A DNA stretch of 64,000 nt from Candidatus Microthrix parvicella Bio17-1 (GTDB lineage: Bacteria; Actinomycetota; Acidimicrobiia; Acidimicrobiales; Microtrichaceae): the NCBI RefSeq assembly GCF_000299415.1, contig NZ_AMPG01000007.1, forward strand, positions 51,412 through 115,411. Reading direction: 5' to 3'. Both the position numbers and the translations under genes were made by a program. Below, one piece after another: positions 16,059 through 26,141 of the stretch. The notes under the pieces are model-generated. The model did no database searches. It was not told the origin of the DNA and was given only the letters and a program-made list of their open reading frames with translations. How positions within the stretch are numbered: position 1 is the stretch's first letter; every line of letters starts with the position of its first letter.

Positions 16059-17575
16059 CCGACCCCACCGACCTCGCACCTACCGATTCCTTGGATCCGA
16101 GCGGTGCAGCGTCCACCCGGCTGATGCAGCCCTACGCATTCGCTGGGGTGACCAGCAGCGACGTGGTCAGGGAGCGCTGGGGTCACTTGGAGCCCGGCAG
16201 CGAGACCGGCGAGACCATCACGGTGGCCGGGCGGCTGATGCTGCGTCGTATCCAGGGCAAGCTGGGCTTCGGCACGTTGGCTGACGGTTCGGGCCGGATC
16301 CAGCTGTTCGCCCCCAAGGCGTCCACCCCCGACTTTGACGTCTTCGCCGGGCTCAACCTGGGCGACTGGATCGGGGTGACCGGCGAGGTGATGACCACCC
16401 GTCGTGGCGAGCTGTCGGTAAAGGTGGACGACTGGGTTCGTCTCGCCGAGGCGAAGCGGCCATTTCCCGACAAGTGGCACGGCCTGACCGACACCGACAC
16501 CCGGTACCGGCAGCGCTACGTCGACCTGTGGACCACCGAGGAGGCACGTGACGCCTTGGTGTTGCGCAGCCGCGCCGTGTCGATGATCCGCCGTTTCTTC
16601 GAGGACCACGGCTACCTGGAGGTGGAGACGCCGATGCTTCACAGCCAACCGGGCGGCGCGCTTGCAACCCCGTTCGAGACCCACCATGAGGCGCTCGACC
16701 TGCCGTTGTACCTGCGGATCGCCCCCGAGCTGTATCTGAAGCGCCTGGTGGTAGGCGGCATGGAGAAGGTCTTCGAGATCGGACGGGTGTTCCGCAACGA
16801 GGGCATCTCCACCCGGCACAATCCCGAGTTCACCATGATGGAGAGTTACGAGGCCTACGGCGACTCGGTCACCTACATGGACCTGACCGAGGCTCTGGTG
16901 GCCAAGCTGTCCAACGAGTTGTTGGGATCAACCACCATCACCTACGGCGAGCACGAGCTGAATCTGGCGCCGCCTTGGCGTCGCGTGCCGATGGACGAGC
17001 TGACCTCTGAGGCAGTCGGCGAGACCGTCGGTGTCGACACCCCCATCGAGCGACTGCGGGAGCTGTGCGACACCCACGACGTCGGCTGGTCTGACGGTGA
17101 CGGCCCGGGCAAGTTGCTCCTGGAGCTCTACGAGAAGCTGGTTGAGCACACGCTGATCCAGCCGACGTTCGTCACCGACTATCCGGTGGAGGTGTCACCG
17201 CTCAGCCGGGCGCACCGTGATCGGCCCGGCTACGTGGAGCGCTTCGAGTGCATCGTCGGTGGACGGGAACTGTGCAACGGCTTCGCCGAGCTGACCGACC
17301 CGGACGAGCAGCTTGCCCGTTTCACCGACCAGGCCGAGGCCCGCGCCGCCGGTGACCCCGAGGCGATGACGGTCGACTCCGACTATGTGCGGGCGCTTCA
17401 ATACGGGCTTCCGCCCACGGTGGGCCTGGGCATCGGCATCGATCGGCTGATCATGTTGCTCACCGACTCGGCGTCGATCCGCGACGTTGTGCTGTTTCCC
17501 ACGCTGCGACCCGAGCCGTCGATCGACCTCGACGTCACCCGCTCCGAGCCGGCGACCGCCCCCAGGGACGAATAG
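16055..17575 (+). CDS. lysS: Lysyl-tRNA synthetase, class II
   Basis: LysS charges tRNA-Lys. About 506 residues: an N-terminal OB-fold anticodon-binding domain (TVAGRLMLRRIQGKLGFGTLADG), then the class II core with motif 1 near the YLEVETPMLHSQPGGA block, motif 2 GRVFRNEGISTRHNPEFTMMESYEAY in part, and motif 3 GLGIGIDRLIMLL. GTG 16055 overlaps the coaX stop, and GGGAGAAG lies just upstream. The reading frame upstream of 16055 lies inside coaX. Confidence 0.96.
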   Translation: MTDPTDLAPTDSLDPSGAASTRLMQPYAFAGVTSSDVVRERWGHLEPGSETGETITVAGRLMLRRIQGKLGFGTLADGSGRIQLFAPKASTPDFDVFAGLNLGDWIGVTGEVMTTRRGELSVKVDDWVRLAEAKRPFPDKWHGLTDTDTRYRQRYVDLWTTEEARDALVLRSRAVSMIRRFFEDHGYLEVETPMLHSQPGGALATPFETHHEALDLPLYLRIAPELYLKRLVVGGMEKVFEIGRVFRNEGISTRHNPEFTMMESYEAYGDSVTYMDLTEALVAKLSNELLGSTTITYGEHELNLAPPWRRVPMDELTSEAVGETVGVDTPIERLRELCDTHDVGWSDGDGPGKLLLELYEKLVEHTLIQPTFVTDYPVEVSPLSRAHRDRPGYVERFECIVGGRELCNGFAELTDPDEQLARFTDQAEARAAGDPEAMTVDSDYVRALQYGLPPTVGLGIGIDRLIMLLTDSASIRDVVLFPTLRPEPSIDLDVTRSEPATAPRDE

Positions 17576-17602
17576 GGGATGGCCCCGATGGTTTGAGGTC
17601 GC

Positions 17603-18487
17603 ATGTGCCCCGACGATGGGGTCATGTTCACTTCGCAGGCCTCACCGTTCGCCCTCGATCCGGCCACCGGCAGCCTCGTGCCCATCAACGCCAACGTCGT
17701 GCTGTTCGCTTCGGTGCTCAGCCTGGTGCTCGTCGAACTCGTGGTCAGCGTCAGGGCCGATCGTTGGAATCGCCGCGACAGCACCACGTCGGTCGGCGTG
17801 GGTCTTGGCTACCTGGCGCTCAAGGTGGCTACTGCCGGATCAGCGGCCGTTGCCGCCTATATCTGGTTGTACCGCAACGTCGGGATTTTCGATTGGTCGT
17901 GGCGCAGCCCACTGACGTGGCTGGCCTATTGGCTGATCGGCGACTTCGCCTACTACTGGATCCACCGGGCCGAGCACCGCGTGGCCGTGCTGTGGGCGTC
18001 GCATCAGGTGCACCACTCGGCCGAATCGCTCACCTTCGTCACCGCAGTGCGCATGCCCTGGACCGAGGTTTTCTACAAGCCGTTCACCGGTCTCTGGGCG
18101 CCGCTCCTGGGCTTCCCGCCGATCATGTACCCGGTGATGGGTGCGTTCAGCCTGATGATCGGTCAGTTGCAACACACCGAAATGATCACTCGGCTCGGGT
18201 GGCTGGATCGTTGGTTCACCACGCCTTCCAACCACCGCGTGCATCACGCGTCCAACCGGCAGTACCTCGACAAGAACTTCGGTGGTCACACGATGATCTG
18301 GGATCGGCTGTTTGGTACCTATGAGCCCGAGGTGGAGGCGCCCCGCTACGGCATGACTGTGCCGCTGACCGATCAACGGGTTCGCCGGGTGGTGCTGGGC
18401 GGATACCCCCAGCTGATTCGTTCACTGCGTGGTGCGGAATCGTTGCGTCAGGCCGGGCGGGTGGCACTGGCCCCGCCGACTCACTGA
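17603..18487 (+). CDS. Sterol desaturase/fatty acid hydroxylase family protein
   Basis: A 294-residue membrane protein with several hydrophobic segments and the His clusters of the family: HRAEH, HQVHHSAE and NHRVHHASN, which bind two irons. It likely hydroxylates or desaturates a lipid; the substrate is unknown. A second member of this superfamily is at 26142-27245 with the same NxQYLDKN motif. ATG 17603 or ATG 17624 could be the start. Confidence 0.85.
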   Translation: MCPDDGVMFTSQASPFALDPATGSLVPINANVVLFASVLSLVLVELVVSVRADRWNRRDSTTSVGVGLGYLALKVATAGSAAVAAYIWLYRNVGIFDWSWRSPLTWLAYWLIGDFAYYWIHRAEHRVAVLWASHQVHHSAESLTFVTAVRMPWTEVFYKPFTGLWAPLLGFPPIMYPVMGAFSLMIGQLQHTEMITRLGWLDRWFTTPSNHRVHHASNRQYLDKNFGGHTMIWDRLFGTYEPEVEAPRYGMTVPLTDQRVRRVVLGGYPQLIRSLRGAESLRQAGRVALAPPTH

Positions 18488-18504
18488 GCCGGCTGGCCCC
18501 CGGG

Positions 18505-19434
18505 TCAGAAGGTGTGGTGTGCCAGCGTTGCCCTGGCCAGTTGGGACAGTTGCACCTCACCCAGCTGATCGACCGGGAACCAGGCTGCCTCTTCGGTGCT
18601 GCCGTCGGTTTCGAGCACCTCCGGATTGCCTCGGGCGGTGGCCCGGTAGATCACCCCGACGCTGTGTTTGATCTGCTTGGAGCCCCAGGCTTCGTAGACG
18701 CGTGAGTCGACCTCGTGCGGGGCGACGCTGGTGGGAGCCAGCCCCGTCTCTTCGTGAAACTCCCGGGTCAGCGCCTCCAGCGGCGACTCGCCCGGCTCCA
18801 CCCCGCCGCCGGGCAGGTTCCAACAGCCGGCCTCGGGGTCGTCAGGCGCCAGCCTGGTCAGCAGAATTCGGGGAACCTCGGCGTCGTGGTTGGTGGCGAT
18901 GGCGTAGGCGCCGAGGCGGCGGCGAGAGCTGCGGGGACGGTGGGGGATGCCGAGCCCCGGGCCGGGGATGTCTTCGGTAGGAGCCTGCGACCGGGCCCCG
19001 TCGTTCACCAGCTCAACCGCCACCTTGCTGTTCCACGCCAACGTCGGGAGGTCGTTCATCGGATGCCAGGCCACCTCATCGGTGGTGCCCTCGTCCTCGC
19101 CCAGCTTGGGATCACCATCGGCGGCACGGGTGGCGAAGAGCAGCCCCATCGCCACGCCCTTGGGGAATTTGCCCTTCGCGTCTACGTGTTGGGCGTAGGC
19201 GGCGAGGAACCGTCCGGGTGCCCCCATGAGCGAGGTCTCCTCGGCCATCTCTCGAACCAGGGTGTCGCGAGGATGCTCCCCCCACTCGATCCCACCGCCG
19301 GGGAGGGCCCACTCGCCGACGAATCTCGAGTCGGGTCCGCAGCGGGCCAACAGAATCTCCAGTGAATCGCCGGCTTCCCTGGTGCACACGGCGTAGGCCC
19401 CGACCCGTACTGCCAGTTGTTGTTGCTTGCTCAT
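18505..19434 (-). CDS. Tandem Nudix hydrolase
   Basis: About 309 residues with two Nudix domains. The first begins VRVGAYAVCTR and has the box GGGIEWGEHPRDTLVREMAEETS, where the usual Gly after EET is Ser. The second begins RLGAYAIATN and has a canonical box, GGGVEPGESPLEALTREF followed by HEETG. Nudix enzymes hydrolyse nucleoside diphosphates linked to another group. The two domains suggest an internal duplication. The start is uncertain: ATG 19434 (MSKQQQ) is used, with ATG 19455 and 19536 upstream in frame. Confidence 0.82.
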   Translation of the reverse strand: MSKQQQLAVRVGAYAVCTREAGDSLEILLARCGPDSRFVGEWALPGGGIEWGEHPRDTLVREMAEETSLMGAPGRFLAAYAQHVDAKGKFPKGVAMGLLFATRAADGDPKLGEDEGTTDEVAWHPMNDLPTLAWNSKVAVELVNDGARSQAPTEDIPGPGLGIPHRPRSSRRRLGAYAIATNHDAEVPRILLTRLAPDDPEAGCWNLPGGGVEPGESPLEALTREFHEETGLAPTSVAPHEVDSRVYEAWGSKQIKHSVGVIYRATARGNPEVLETDGSTEEAAWFPVDQLGEVQLSQLARATLAHHTF

Positions 19435-19635
19435 GCGTTGCAGTCCATGCGCCATCATCTCACGGCCAGCGTCGTTGCCAGCGATCACGTGCAGCTCGCC
19501 ATGCCCTCCGACGAGGAGGACCGTGTCATCGCCCACTGCTTGGGCCCTCTTGCATCGCCAAGTGCACAGGCCTCCGCACCTGGCCGGTGCGTTGGTTGCC
19601 GAAATCTGGTCGCTACGGCTCAGGTTGAGCCATAA

Positions 19636-20289
19636 TCAGTCCAGCCCGTGCTCCACCGCGTATCGGATCAGTTCCTGGCGACGGTTCAGGTGCAGCTTGG
19701 ACAGGATGTTGCGCACGTGGTTTTCGACGGTCTTGTCGGCGATGAAAAGCTCGGCGCCGATCTCTTTGTAGGTGTGGCCTCGGGCGACGTAGGTGAGCAC
19801 CTCCCGTTCGCGGTCCGACAGGGCGGAGTGGCTCTCTGTGCCCTTGGCGAGTCGCCGAAACTCGCCCAACACCAAGGCCGCAAGCGCCGGGCTGAATACC
19901 GGCTCGCCCTGAGCGGCCCGCCACAGGCCGTCGCGCAACTCGTTGGGAGGGGTGGACTTCACCAGGTAGCCGGATGCGCCGGCGGCGACCGCGTCCAGCA
20001 GGTCGCGCTCTTGCTCGGAGACCGTCAACATGACCACTCGGGTGGATTCGCCACATTCCTTGGCCACCTTGATGCCACCGCCCTTGGGCATGTGCAGGTC
20101 GCAGACCACAAGGTCGGGTTTGGTCTCACCAATGACCGCGATCGCTTCGTCGGCATCCCCTGCCTCGCCGACCACCCAGAAGTTCTCGCCCAGGTCTGCG
20201 CGCACTCCCGACCGCCAGATCGGGTGGTCATCGCACAGCACCACCTTTACCTGGCTGCGGTTGTCGGATGGCGTCGAGGCGTCGGTCAT
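19636..20289 (-). CDS. LuxR/NarL-family response regulator
   Basis: A 217-residue regulator: receiver domain with DD pair in VVLCDDHPIW, phospho-acceptor Asp in LVVCDLHMPKGGG and Lys in GYLVKSTPP; then a LuxR helix-turn-helix (LSDREREVLTYVARGHTYKEIGAELFIADKTVENHVRNILSKLHL). ATG 20289 (MTDAST) is the better start than the upstream ATG. No histidine kinase lies beside it, so it is an orphan in this window. Confidence 0.92.
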   Translation of the reverse strand: MTDASTPSDNRSQVKVVLCDDHPIWRSGVRADLGENFWVVGEAGDADEAIAVIGETKPDLVVCDLHMPKGGGIKVAKECGESTRVVMLTVSEQERDLLDAVAAGASGYLVKSTPPNELRDGLWRAAQGEPVFSPALAALVLGEFRRLAKGTESHSALSDREREVLTYVARGHTYKEIGAELFIADKTVENHVRNILSKLHLNRRQELIRYAVEHGLD

Positions 20290-20330
20290 CGACCTCCACG
20301 GTACCCGGCCGGTGGCATCCCCAGACTCAC

Positions 20331-20600
20331 TCAGTCGGGAGTCAGGCTGGACAGCTTGTCGTCCGGATTCTTGACGCAATACGCCTCGAGCGACGGGAGC
20401 CGCAGGCTGGGGTCGTCGGCCGTTGGATTGTCGGCCGACGGGTCGTCCCGCTCGTAGATTTCGTCGACTGCCTTCTGCTTATCCTCGTTGGAATAGTCAG
20501 CGAAGTCAGCACAGGTGTCGTCGCCGATTGAGAACGAGAAACTGCATCCGGTTACCGAGCCGACGAGCACGCCGACGGCGATGAGTGAGCGCTTGTTCAC
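20331..20600 (-). CDS. Small putative lipoprotein
   Basis: About 89 residues starting at GTG 20600, with AAGGAG at about 20606-20611 (minus strand). The N terminus NKRSLIAVGVLVGSVTGCSF is a signal peptide with the lipobox VTGC, so the mature protein would begin with a lipidated Cys. The rest is acidic, rich in Asp/Pro/Ala, with two more Cys residues (DDTCADF and EAYCVKN). I recognise no family. Confidence 0.65.
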   Translation of the reverse strand: MNKRSLIAVGVLVGSVTGCSFSFSIGDDTCADFADYSNEDKQKAVDEIYERDDPSADNPTADDPSLRLPSLEAYCVKNPDDKLSSLTPD

Positions 20601-20742
20601 GGGATCTCCTTGGTCATCGTCACACCAGGACGCCTCAGCGTGATTCGACGTTACATCGCTGTCGGTAGTCGGCGCAGAGAATGGGACCGGCCGTCGCGCA
20701 TCCCGTTGTCTGAGGTCCGACTGATCAGCGAGAGTGCCGATG

Positions 20743-21858
20743 TCAGTCGTTGGCCGACATGACAGCGAAGCGGGTGAGGAGCGAGCCGGTGAGAGCCAGA
20801 ACCCCGGCGACGGGGCGGGCCCGCCGGAACTTCGTGGAAAGCAACGATCCACCGAGGGCACCGACGGTGAGCGCTTCGGCTGCCTTCATTCGGCGCCCAG
20901 CCTGACCTTCCTCGTAGGCGGCGATGACGTCGGGCGCCTCGGCGAGGTCATGGAGCATGGCCTTGGCTACGGCGAGGTCCACGGCACGGGCGCCGATGGC
21001 GAAAATACGGACGGCCCGTTCCTCGTCAGGTGACATGGGGATGAGTTCCAGGGCCCCCGCCCCGGCAGAGGCGGCGGACGCGACGAACAGCCTGGGCAAC
21101 CAGCGCCGGGCGTGCCACCACGCCGGTTGGGCGGTGGCGCCGAGCAGCACACCGGTGTAGCCGGCCATCGGGAGGCCGAGCACGCCGGCAGTGAGTCCGG
21201 CGACGTCGCCGACGAACCGAAGCCGGCGGTAGGGGGATCGGCCCAGCACGGCGGCGACGGCCGAAGCGGTACCGAACCCGGCAAGCACCCAGGAGCCGAC
21301 GTTCATCGGCGAGCTGGGACGAAACACTCGCAGCATGTGCCAGAACCGTTCGGGGCGGCCGAGGTCGGCAACTAACAACACCGAACCAACCACGGTGCCG
21401 CCAAGGGCGATCACCCGTCCCGACTGAACGAGCCGCCGGTCGTCGCCACCGAGCCCGGCGAGCTGGGCACCGGCGGCGAGCGTCGCTGCTGCGCCCGCCA
21501 TGCCCCCAACGGCGAAGTAGGTGGGCACCTCCCACGTCCAGCGCGACTGCTTCACCACTCGCTGGGTGATCGCCTCGGCCATTGTGGTCTGCGATGCGTC
21601 GCCGAGGTGGCCTTGATCGCCCACTCGATCGCCAGCATCGAGGCCGGCCCCTTCGCCCGAGAGTTCGGCTCGCCGGGTATCGACGTTGCGGCCGTCGCTG
21701 GCGAACTCGCCGGCGGCCAGGGCCTGCCAGCTTCCCGGCGGGTGTTTCATCACGATGTCCGGCTGCGGCGTGGCACCGCGACCCTGCGAAGGTTGCGCCT
21801 GGTTCGGTGAGGTCGGATGATCCCGAGCGGCGCCGAAGCCGTCCGTCGAGCCGCTCAT
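20743..21858 (-). CDS. Formate dehydrogenase membrane subunit (NrfD-like)
   Basis: A 371-residue protein with a hydrophilic N-terminal extension of about 95 residues followed by multiple membrane helices from WEVPTYFAVGGMAGAAATLAAG onward; the LVADLGRPERFWHMLRVF loop and SPMNVGSW are typical of NrfD/PsrC-type quinone-interacting subunits. It would pass electrons between the ferredoxin-like subunit and the quinone pool. ATG 21858 overlaps the stop of the FDH beta subunit (ATGA). The long polar N-terminal extension is unusual. Confidence 0.85.
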   Translation of the reverse strand: MSGSTDGFGAARDHPTSPNQAQPSQGRGATPQPDIVMKHPPGSWQALAAGEFASDGRNVDTRRAELSGEGAGLDAGDRVGDQGHLGDASQTTMAEAITQRVVKQSRWTWEVPTYFAVGGMAGAAATLAAGAQLAGLGGDDRRLVQSGRVIALGGTVVGSVLLVADLGRPERFWHMLRVFRPSSPMNVGSWVLAGFGTASAVAAVLGRSPYRRLRFVGDVAGLTAGVLGLPMAGYTGVLLGATAQPAWWHARRWLPRLFVASAASAGAGALELIPMSPDEERAVRIFAIGARAVDLAVAKAMLHDLAEAPDVIAAYEEGQAGRRMKAAEALTVGALGGSLLSTKFRRARPVAGVLALTGSLLTRFAVMSAND

Positions 21859-22712
21859 CGGGCTCGCCTCCCGGACAGCATGGCCACGCCGACACCGACC
21901 GCCATCGCCCCGAGCGCACCGGCCATCGAACGCCAGCTTTCGTTGACGGTGTTCTGGGGTGCCACCGGGTTGGTGGGCAGCGAATACACGTCGGGCGAGT
22001 CCAACAGCAGGTAGAACGCGTGCAGGCCGCGGGTGCCGGGCAGGTCGTCGTCGTGGGCGCCGTAGAGCCGGGCCTCGGCCACCCCACGATCGTGCAGTTC
22101 GGCCAGGCGAACGTCGGCCCGTTCGCGCAGCTCGCTGAGCTCCCCGAACGCGATCGCCTCGGTGGGGCACGCCTGCGCACACGCCGGGGTCTCGTCGTCC
22201 TTCAGCCGGTCGTAACACATGGTGCACTTCCAGGCCCGGCCGTCGGTGGGGTGCTTGTCGATCACCCCGAACGGGCACGACACCACGCAGGTGCCGCAGC
22301 CGTTGCAGATGTCGGGCTGCACGTAGACGGTGTCGTACTCGGTGCGAACGAGGGCGCCGGTGGGGCAGTTGTCGAGGCAACCGGCGTCCTCGCAGTGCTT
22401 GCACGAGTCGGCAATGAACAGCCACGAGAACGGGTCGCCCAGGTTGGTTTCCTGGCCCGACACCGGCTCGTCCCGTTCGATGAACCCCACGTGGCGCCAG
22501 GTGGTGGCGCTGAGGTCGATCGTGTTGTCGAAGCTCTTGGCGGTCAGGCTGAACCCATCATCGGGCAGCTGGTTCCACTGCTTGCACGCCACCTCGCACG
22601 CCTTGCAGCCGATGCACACCGAGGTGTCGGTGAAGAAGCCCACCTGGCGGGCGACGCCGGTGACCGGGTCGTTGGCGGTCGTGGTGTGCAACGTGGGTGT
22701 TGGGTTGCTCAT
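21855..22712 (-). CDS. Formate dehydrogenase iron-sulfur (beta) subunit
   Basis: A 285-residue ferredoxin-type protein with four Cys clusters for 4Fe-4S centres: CIGCKACEVAC, CKHCEDAGCLDNCP, CNGCGTCVVSCP, and CTMC with CAQACP. The end carries a short membrane segment (MAGALGAMAVGVGVAML) and a basic tail. It relays electrons between the catalytic and NrfD-like subunits. ATG 22712 overlaps the alpha-subunit stop, and its own stop overlaps the next start, so the three subunits are translationally coupled. Confidence 0.93.
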   Translation of the reverse strand: MSNPTPTLHTTTANDPVTGVARQVGFFTDTSVCIGCKACEVACKQWNQLPDDGFSLTAKSFDNTIDLSATTWRHVGFIERDEPVSGQETNLGDPFSWLFIADSCKHCEDAGCLDNCPTGALVRTEYDTVYVQPDICNGCGTCVVSCPFGVIDKHPTDGRAWKCTMCYDRLKDDETPACAQACPTEAIAFGELSELRERADVRLAELHDRGVAEARLYGAHDDDLPGTRGLHAFYLLLDSPDVYSLPTNPVAPQNTVNESWRSMAGALGAMAVGVGVAMLSGRRAR

Positions 22713-25700
22713 GAGGTCGCTCCGGGCTCGGACTTGGACGTCGGGGCTTGGCTGTCGGGTTCGCCGCCCTGCTGGTCGGCGGCCATCGTGACGCCGTGGC
22801 GTCCTGCGGGCCGGGTAATGCCGGGCAGGTCGCGGGCTGGGGCGTCGCCGTCGGGTTCGGGCTGAAGCGGCCCGTCGGTGCCGGCGCGCAGGTTGCGGGC
22901 GACCCGTCCGGGCACCAGGTCGATCGTGATCGCCTTGCACTCCTCGATGGTCACGTTGGCCTCCCCCGAGATCTTCTGCAGCTCGTTGGGCGCGGCGCCG
23001 CCGATCTGGCCCGTGCGGCCCCACTGGTAGGGGAGGCCGACGGTGTGCACGGTGCGGCCCGCCACCTGCAGCGGCACGAGGCGTCGGGTGACCAGGACCC
23101 GCATCTCCACCTCGGCCCGCAGCGACTTCATCGTGACCCAGCCCCCATTCTCGATGCCTCGCAGCTCGGCCAGCTGGGGCGAGATCTCGCAGAACAGCTC
23201 GGGTTGCAGCTCGCCCAGCCAGGACAGGTTGCGGTTGGCCATCGACCCCGAGCCGAACGTCTCGGTCAGCCGGTAGGTGGTGAGCACAAACGGGAAGCGG
23301 GGATCGTCGTAGGCCCGGTGATACGGGTTGTCGTCGCGGTCCCACTGGGTGCGGGCGGGCGTGTTCTGCTGCCGATAGAGCCGGTTTGGGGCCACGCCCT
23401 CGAGGGGTTCGTAGTGGGTGGGCAGCGGGCCGTCGCGCAGGCCGTCGGCCACCCAGAGCGCGCCGAGCCCGTCGGTCTGCATGAGGAACGGCTGGTCGCC
23501 CGCGATGGCGTCGGTGCCGGTGTCCCCCGGCTCGGGCCGATACGACGGCGCCCGGTCGACCGGGAAGTCGGGCGTGTCATGGCCCACCCACGCCCCCCCG
23601 CCGTCGGGCCCGCCGGTCTCGTCCCACCAGATCAGCGCCTTGTCCTCCGACCACGGTCGGCCCTCTGGGTCGGCCGAGGCCCGGTTGTACAGGTTGCGTC
23701 GGTTGGCGGGCCACGCCCACCCCCAGTCGAGGGCAGCGCCCTTCTCGCCGGGCGTGCCGTCGCGGTGGCGGGCGTGGTTATCCCCGGAAGCGGTGACCCC
23801 GACGTGGGTCCAGGCCCCCGCCGAGGTGGTGCCGTCGTCGCGCAGCTCGCCAAAGGACGACAGCGGTCCGTCCGGTCCGAACCCGCCGATCTCGGCGAGC
23901 ACGTCGTTGGCCGACGGCTCGTCGAGCGCACCCTCGACCTCGTAGTCCCAGGTGCCGTCGAGGATGGGCTGATCCTTGAGATCGGTGCTGTCGGCGTAGA
24001 TGTCGCGCAGCCGGGCCATGAGGTGGTGGGTGAACCACAGCTCGCTGCGGGCGTCGCCCGGCGGCAACACGGCCTGGTCCTTCCACTGGAGGATCCGCTG
24101 GGTATTGGTGAACGACCCCTCCTTCTCCACATGCGCGGCGGCGGGAAACAGGAACACCTCGGTGTCGACGTCAGCGGGGTCGATGCGGTCCTCGCCGCGG
24201 TCCTTGGCGTACTCCTCGCCCCGCTTCCAAAACTCGGCGGTCTCGATCATCGTCAGGTCGCGCACCACCATCCAGCGCAGCTTGCGGAAGCCCGACCGCT
24301 GCAGCGACCCGTGCACCGACGACACCGACACGTTCTCGCCGGCGACCATCATGCCCTCGACCGCACCATCGGCCATCGCCGCCTGGGTCACCATGTAGCT
24401 GTGGTCGCCGGTGAGCCGGGGCATGCGATCGAAGCAGTAGTCGTTCTCAGCGGTGGCGGCGTCGCCGAACCACGCCTTCAGCAGCGACACGACGTAGGCG
24501 GGCGTGTTGGCCCACCAGCCGGTCGGCTTGGCGACCCGCTCCAGGTATCCGGCCAGATCGACATCGTCGGCCGTGGGCTTGGGCAGGTAGCCGGGCCACA
24601 GGTCGTACAGCACCGGAAGGTCGGTCGCACCCTGCACGTTGGCGTGGCCCCGCAACGCCAAGATGCCACCGCCAGGACGGCCGATGTTGCCCAGCAGCAA
24701 CTGCAACACGCCCAACGAGCGGATGTTCTGCACACCTTTGGAGTGCATGGTGAGCCCGACGGCGTAACAGACCATGCCGGTGCGGTCCCGACCCGACGCC
24801 GCCGTGAACGTGTCGGCGGCCCGGTCGAACGCAGCGGGGTCGATGCCACAGATGTCGGACACCATCTCCGGCGTGTAGCGGGCGTAGTGGCGCCGCAACA
24901 GCGACATGACGCAGCGCGGGTGGGTGAACGTCGGGTCGGTGACGGCCTCCCCGGATTCGTCCCGTTCGAACTGCCAGGTGGCCGTGTCGTAGCGGCCCTC
25001 GTCGGTGACCCAGCCGCTGAACAGGCCGTCGAGCTCGTCGGGCAGTTCGATGCCCTCGGCGACGACGTGACCGGCGTTGGTGTAGGCGTGGACGAACTCG
25101 GTGAACCATCGCTCGTTGGTGAGGACGTAGTTGATCAGCCCGCCGATGAAGGCGATGTCGGTTCCGGGGCGGATGGGCACAAACTGGTCGGCCGACGCGG
25201 AGGTGCGGCTGAACCGCGGGTCGACGTGGATGATCTTGGTGCCCGCGGTGCGGGCCTCCATCGCCCACTGGAACCCCACCGGGTGCGCCTCGGCGAAGTT
25301 GGAGCCGATGATGAGCACCGCGTCGCTGTTGGGCAGGTCCTGGAGGTAGGTGGTGCAGCCACCCCGGCCAAACGTGGTCCCCAGACCGGGGACGGTGGCC
25401 GAGTGTCATATGCGGGCCTGGTTCTCCACTTGGAGCACGCCGAGCTGGGCCCAGAACTTGGCCAGCAGGTAGCACTCCTCGTTGTCGAGCGTGCTCCCGC
25501 CCATGAAGGCGATGCCCTGGCTACGGCGCAGCGGTCGCCCGTCGGCGTCCGACTCCTCCCAGGTGCGGTCGCGGGTCTCGGCGATCAGTTGCGCCACTCG
25601 GTCCATGGCGTCGTCGAGGGCGATCGGCTCCCACTCGGTGGCGCCCGGTCGCCGGTGCAGCACGGTGTCGAGGCGGTGGGTGCCGGTCACCAACTGGAAG

Positions 25701-26017
25701 GTGGCCGCCCCCTTGGGGCAGAGGCGACCCCGGTTGATCGGGCTTTCGGGGTTGCCCTCGATGTTGGTGATGCGGCCATTGCGCACAAACACGCGCTGGC
25801 TGCACCCGACGGCGCAGTATGGACACACCGACGTGGTGACCTCGTCGGCGTCGGCGGTGCGCGCCGACAGCTCGCGGGTGCGGCTGCTGTACGCACCCTC
25901 GCCGAGTGGGTCACCGCCCTTTCCGGTCAGCTGGGCGAGCACCGGCAGGGCGTCGGTGACCTTCCCCCACAACGAGCGGTCACTCCGGGCGCCGCCACGG
26001 TCGGTTGCTGACACCAC
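22709..26017 (-). CDS. fdhA: Formate dehydrogenase catalytic subunit, selenocysteine-containing
   Basis: One gene of about 1102 codons with an in-frame UGA at 25406-25408 (minus strand) at about residue 204. Flanking residues read ENQARI-U-HSATVPGLGTTFGRGG, exactly where FdnG/FdhF-type enzymes have selenocysteine. A SECIS hairpin follows. N-terminal CPYCAVGC (residues 65-72) plus Cys100 bind 4Fe-4S; the molybdenum/tungsten bis-MGD domains follow (GSNFAEAHPVGFQWAMEA, VDPRFSRTSA) and the C-terminal MGD-binding domain (RLTETFGSGSMANRNLSWL). It oxidises formate to CO2 or the reverse. No twin-arginine leader is visible. The start is GTG 26017 or nearby (26014, 26047). Confidence 0.93.
25377..25393 (-). 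promoter_or_regulatory. Bacterial SECIS element in fdhA
   Basis: On the minus strand, 12 bases after the UGA, the RNA folds as a six-pair stem GUCCCC/GGGGAC with the apical loop GGUCU. This loop is the SelB-binding sequence known from E. coli fdhF, and the distance from UGA to GGUCU (18 bases) is the same as I recall there. It directs selenocysteine insertion instead of termination. Confidence 0.88.
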
Positions 26018-26141
26018 TCGCCCCCTTGGTCGCCCCCGCTTGTGCACTACCTGAGAGCCGCAGTCCTCAACCTACTGGGTGCAATCAGAAGCGGTCCGGG
26101 CTGTGTGAGGTGATGGCGCAATGCCCATGAGGGTTCCAGGT

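Noticed and set aside
25406..25408. Reading the UGA in fdhA as a nonsense mutation (pseudogene)
   Set aside because: The codon is at the exact selenocysteine position, the following hairpin has the SelB loop GGUCU, and the rest of the gene is intact.
22748..26011. Very long plus-strand open frame opposite the formate dehydrogenase genes
   Set aside because: It is the antisense of fdhA and its neighbour; the composition (His/Gly/Arg/Val) and lack of domains mark it as a shadow of a high-GC gene.
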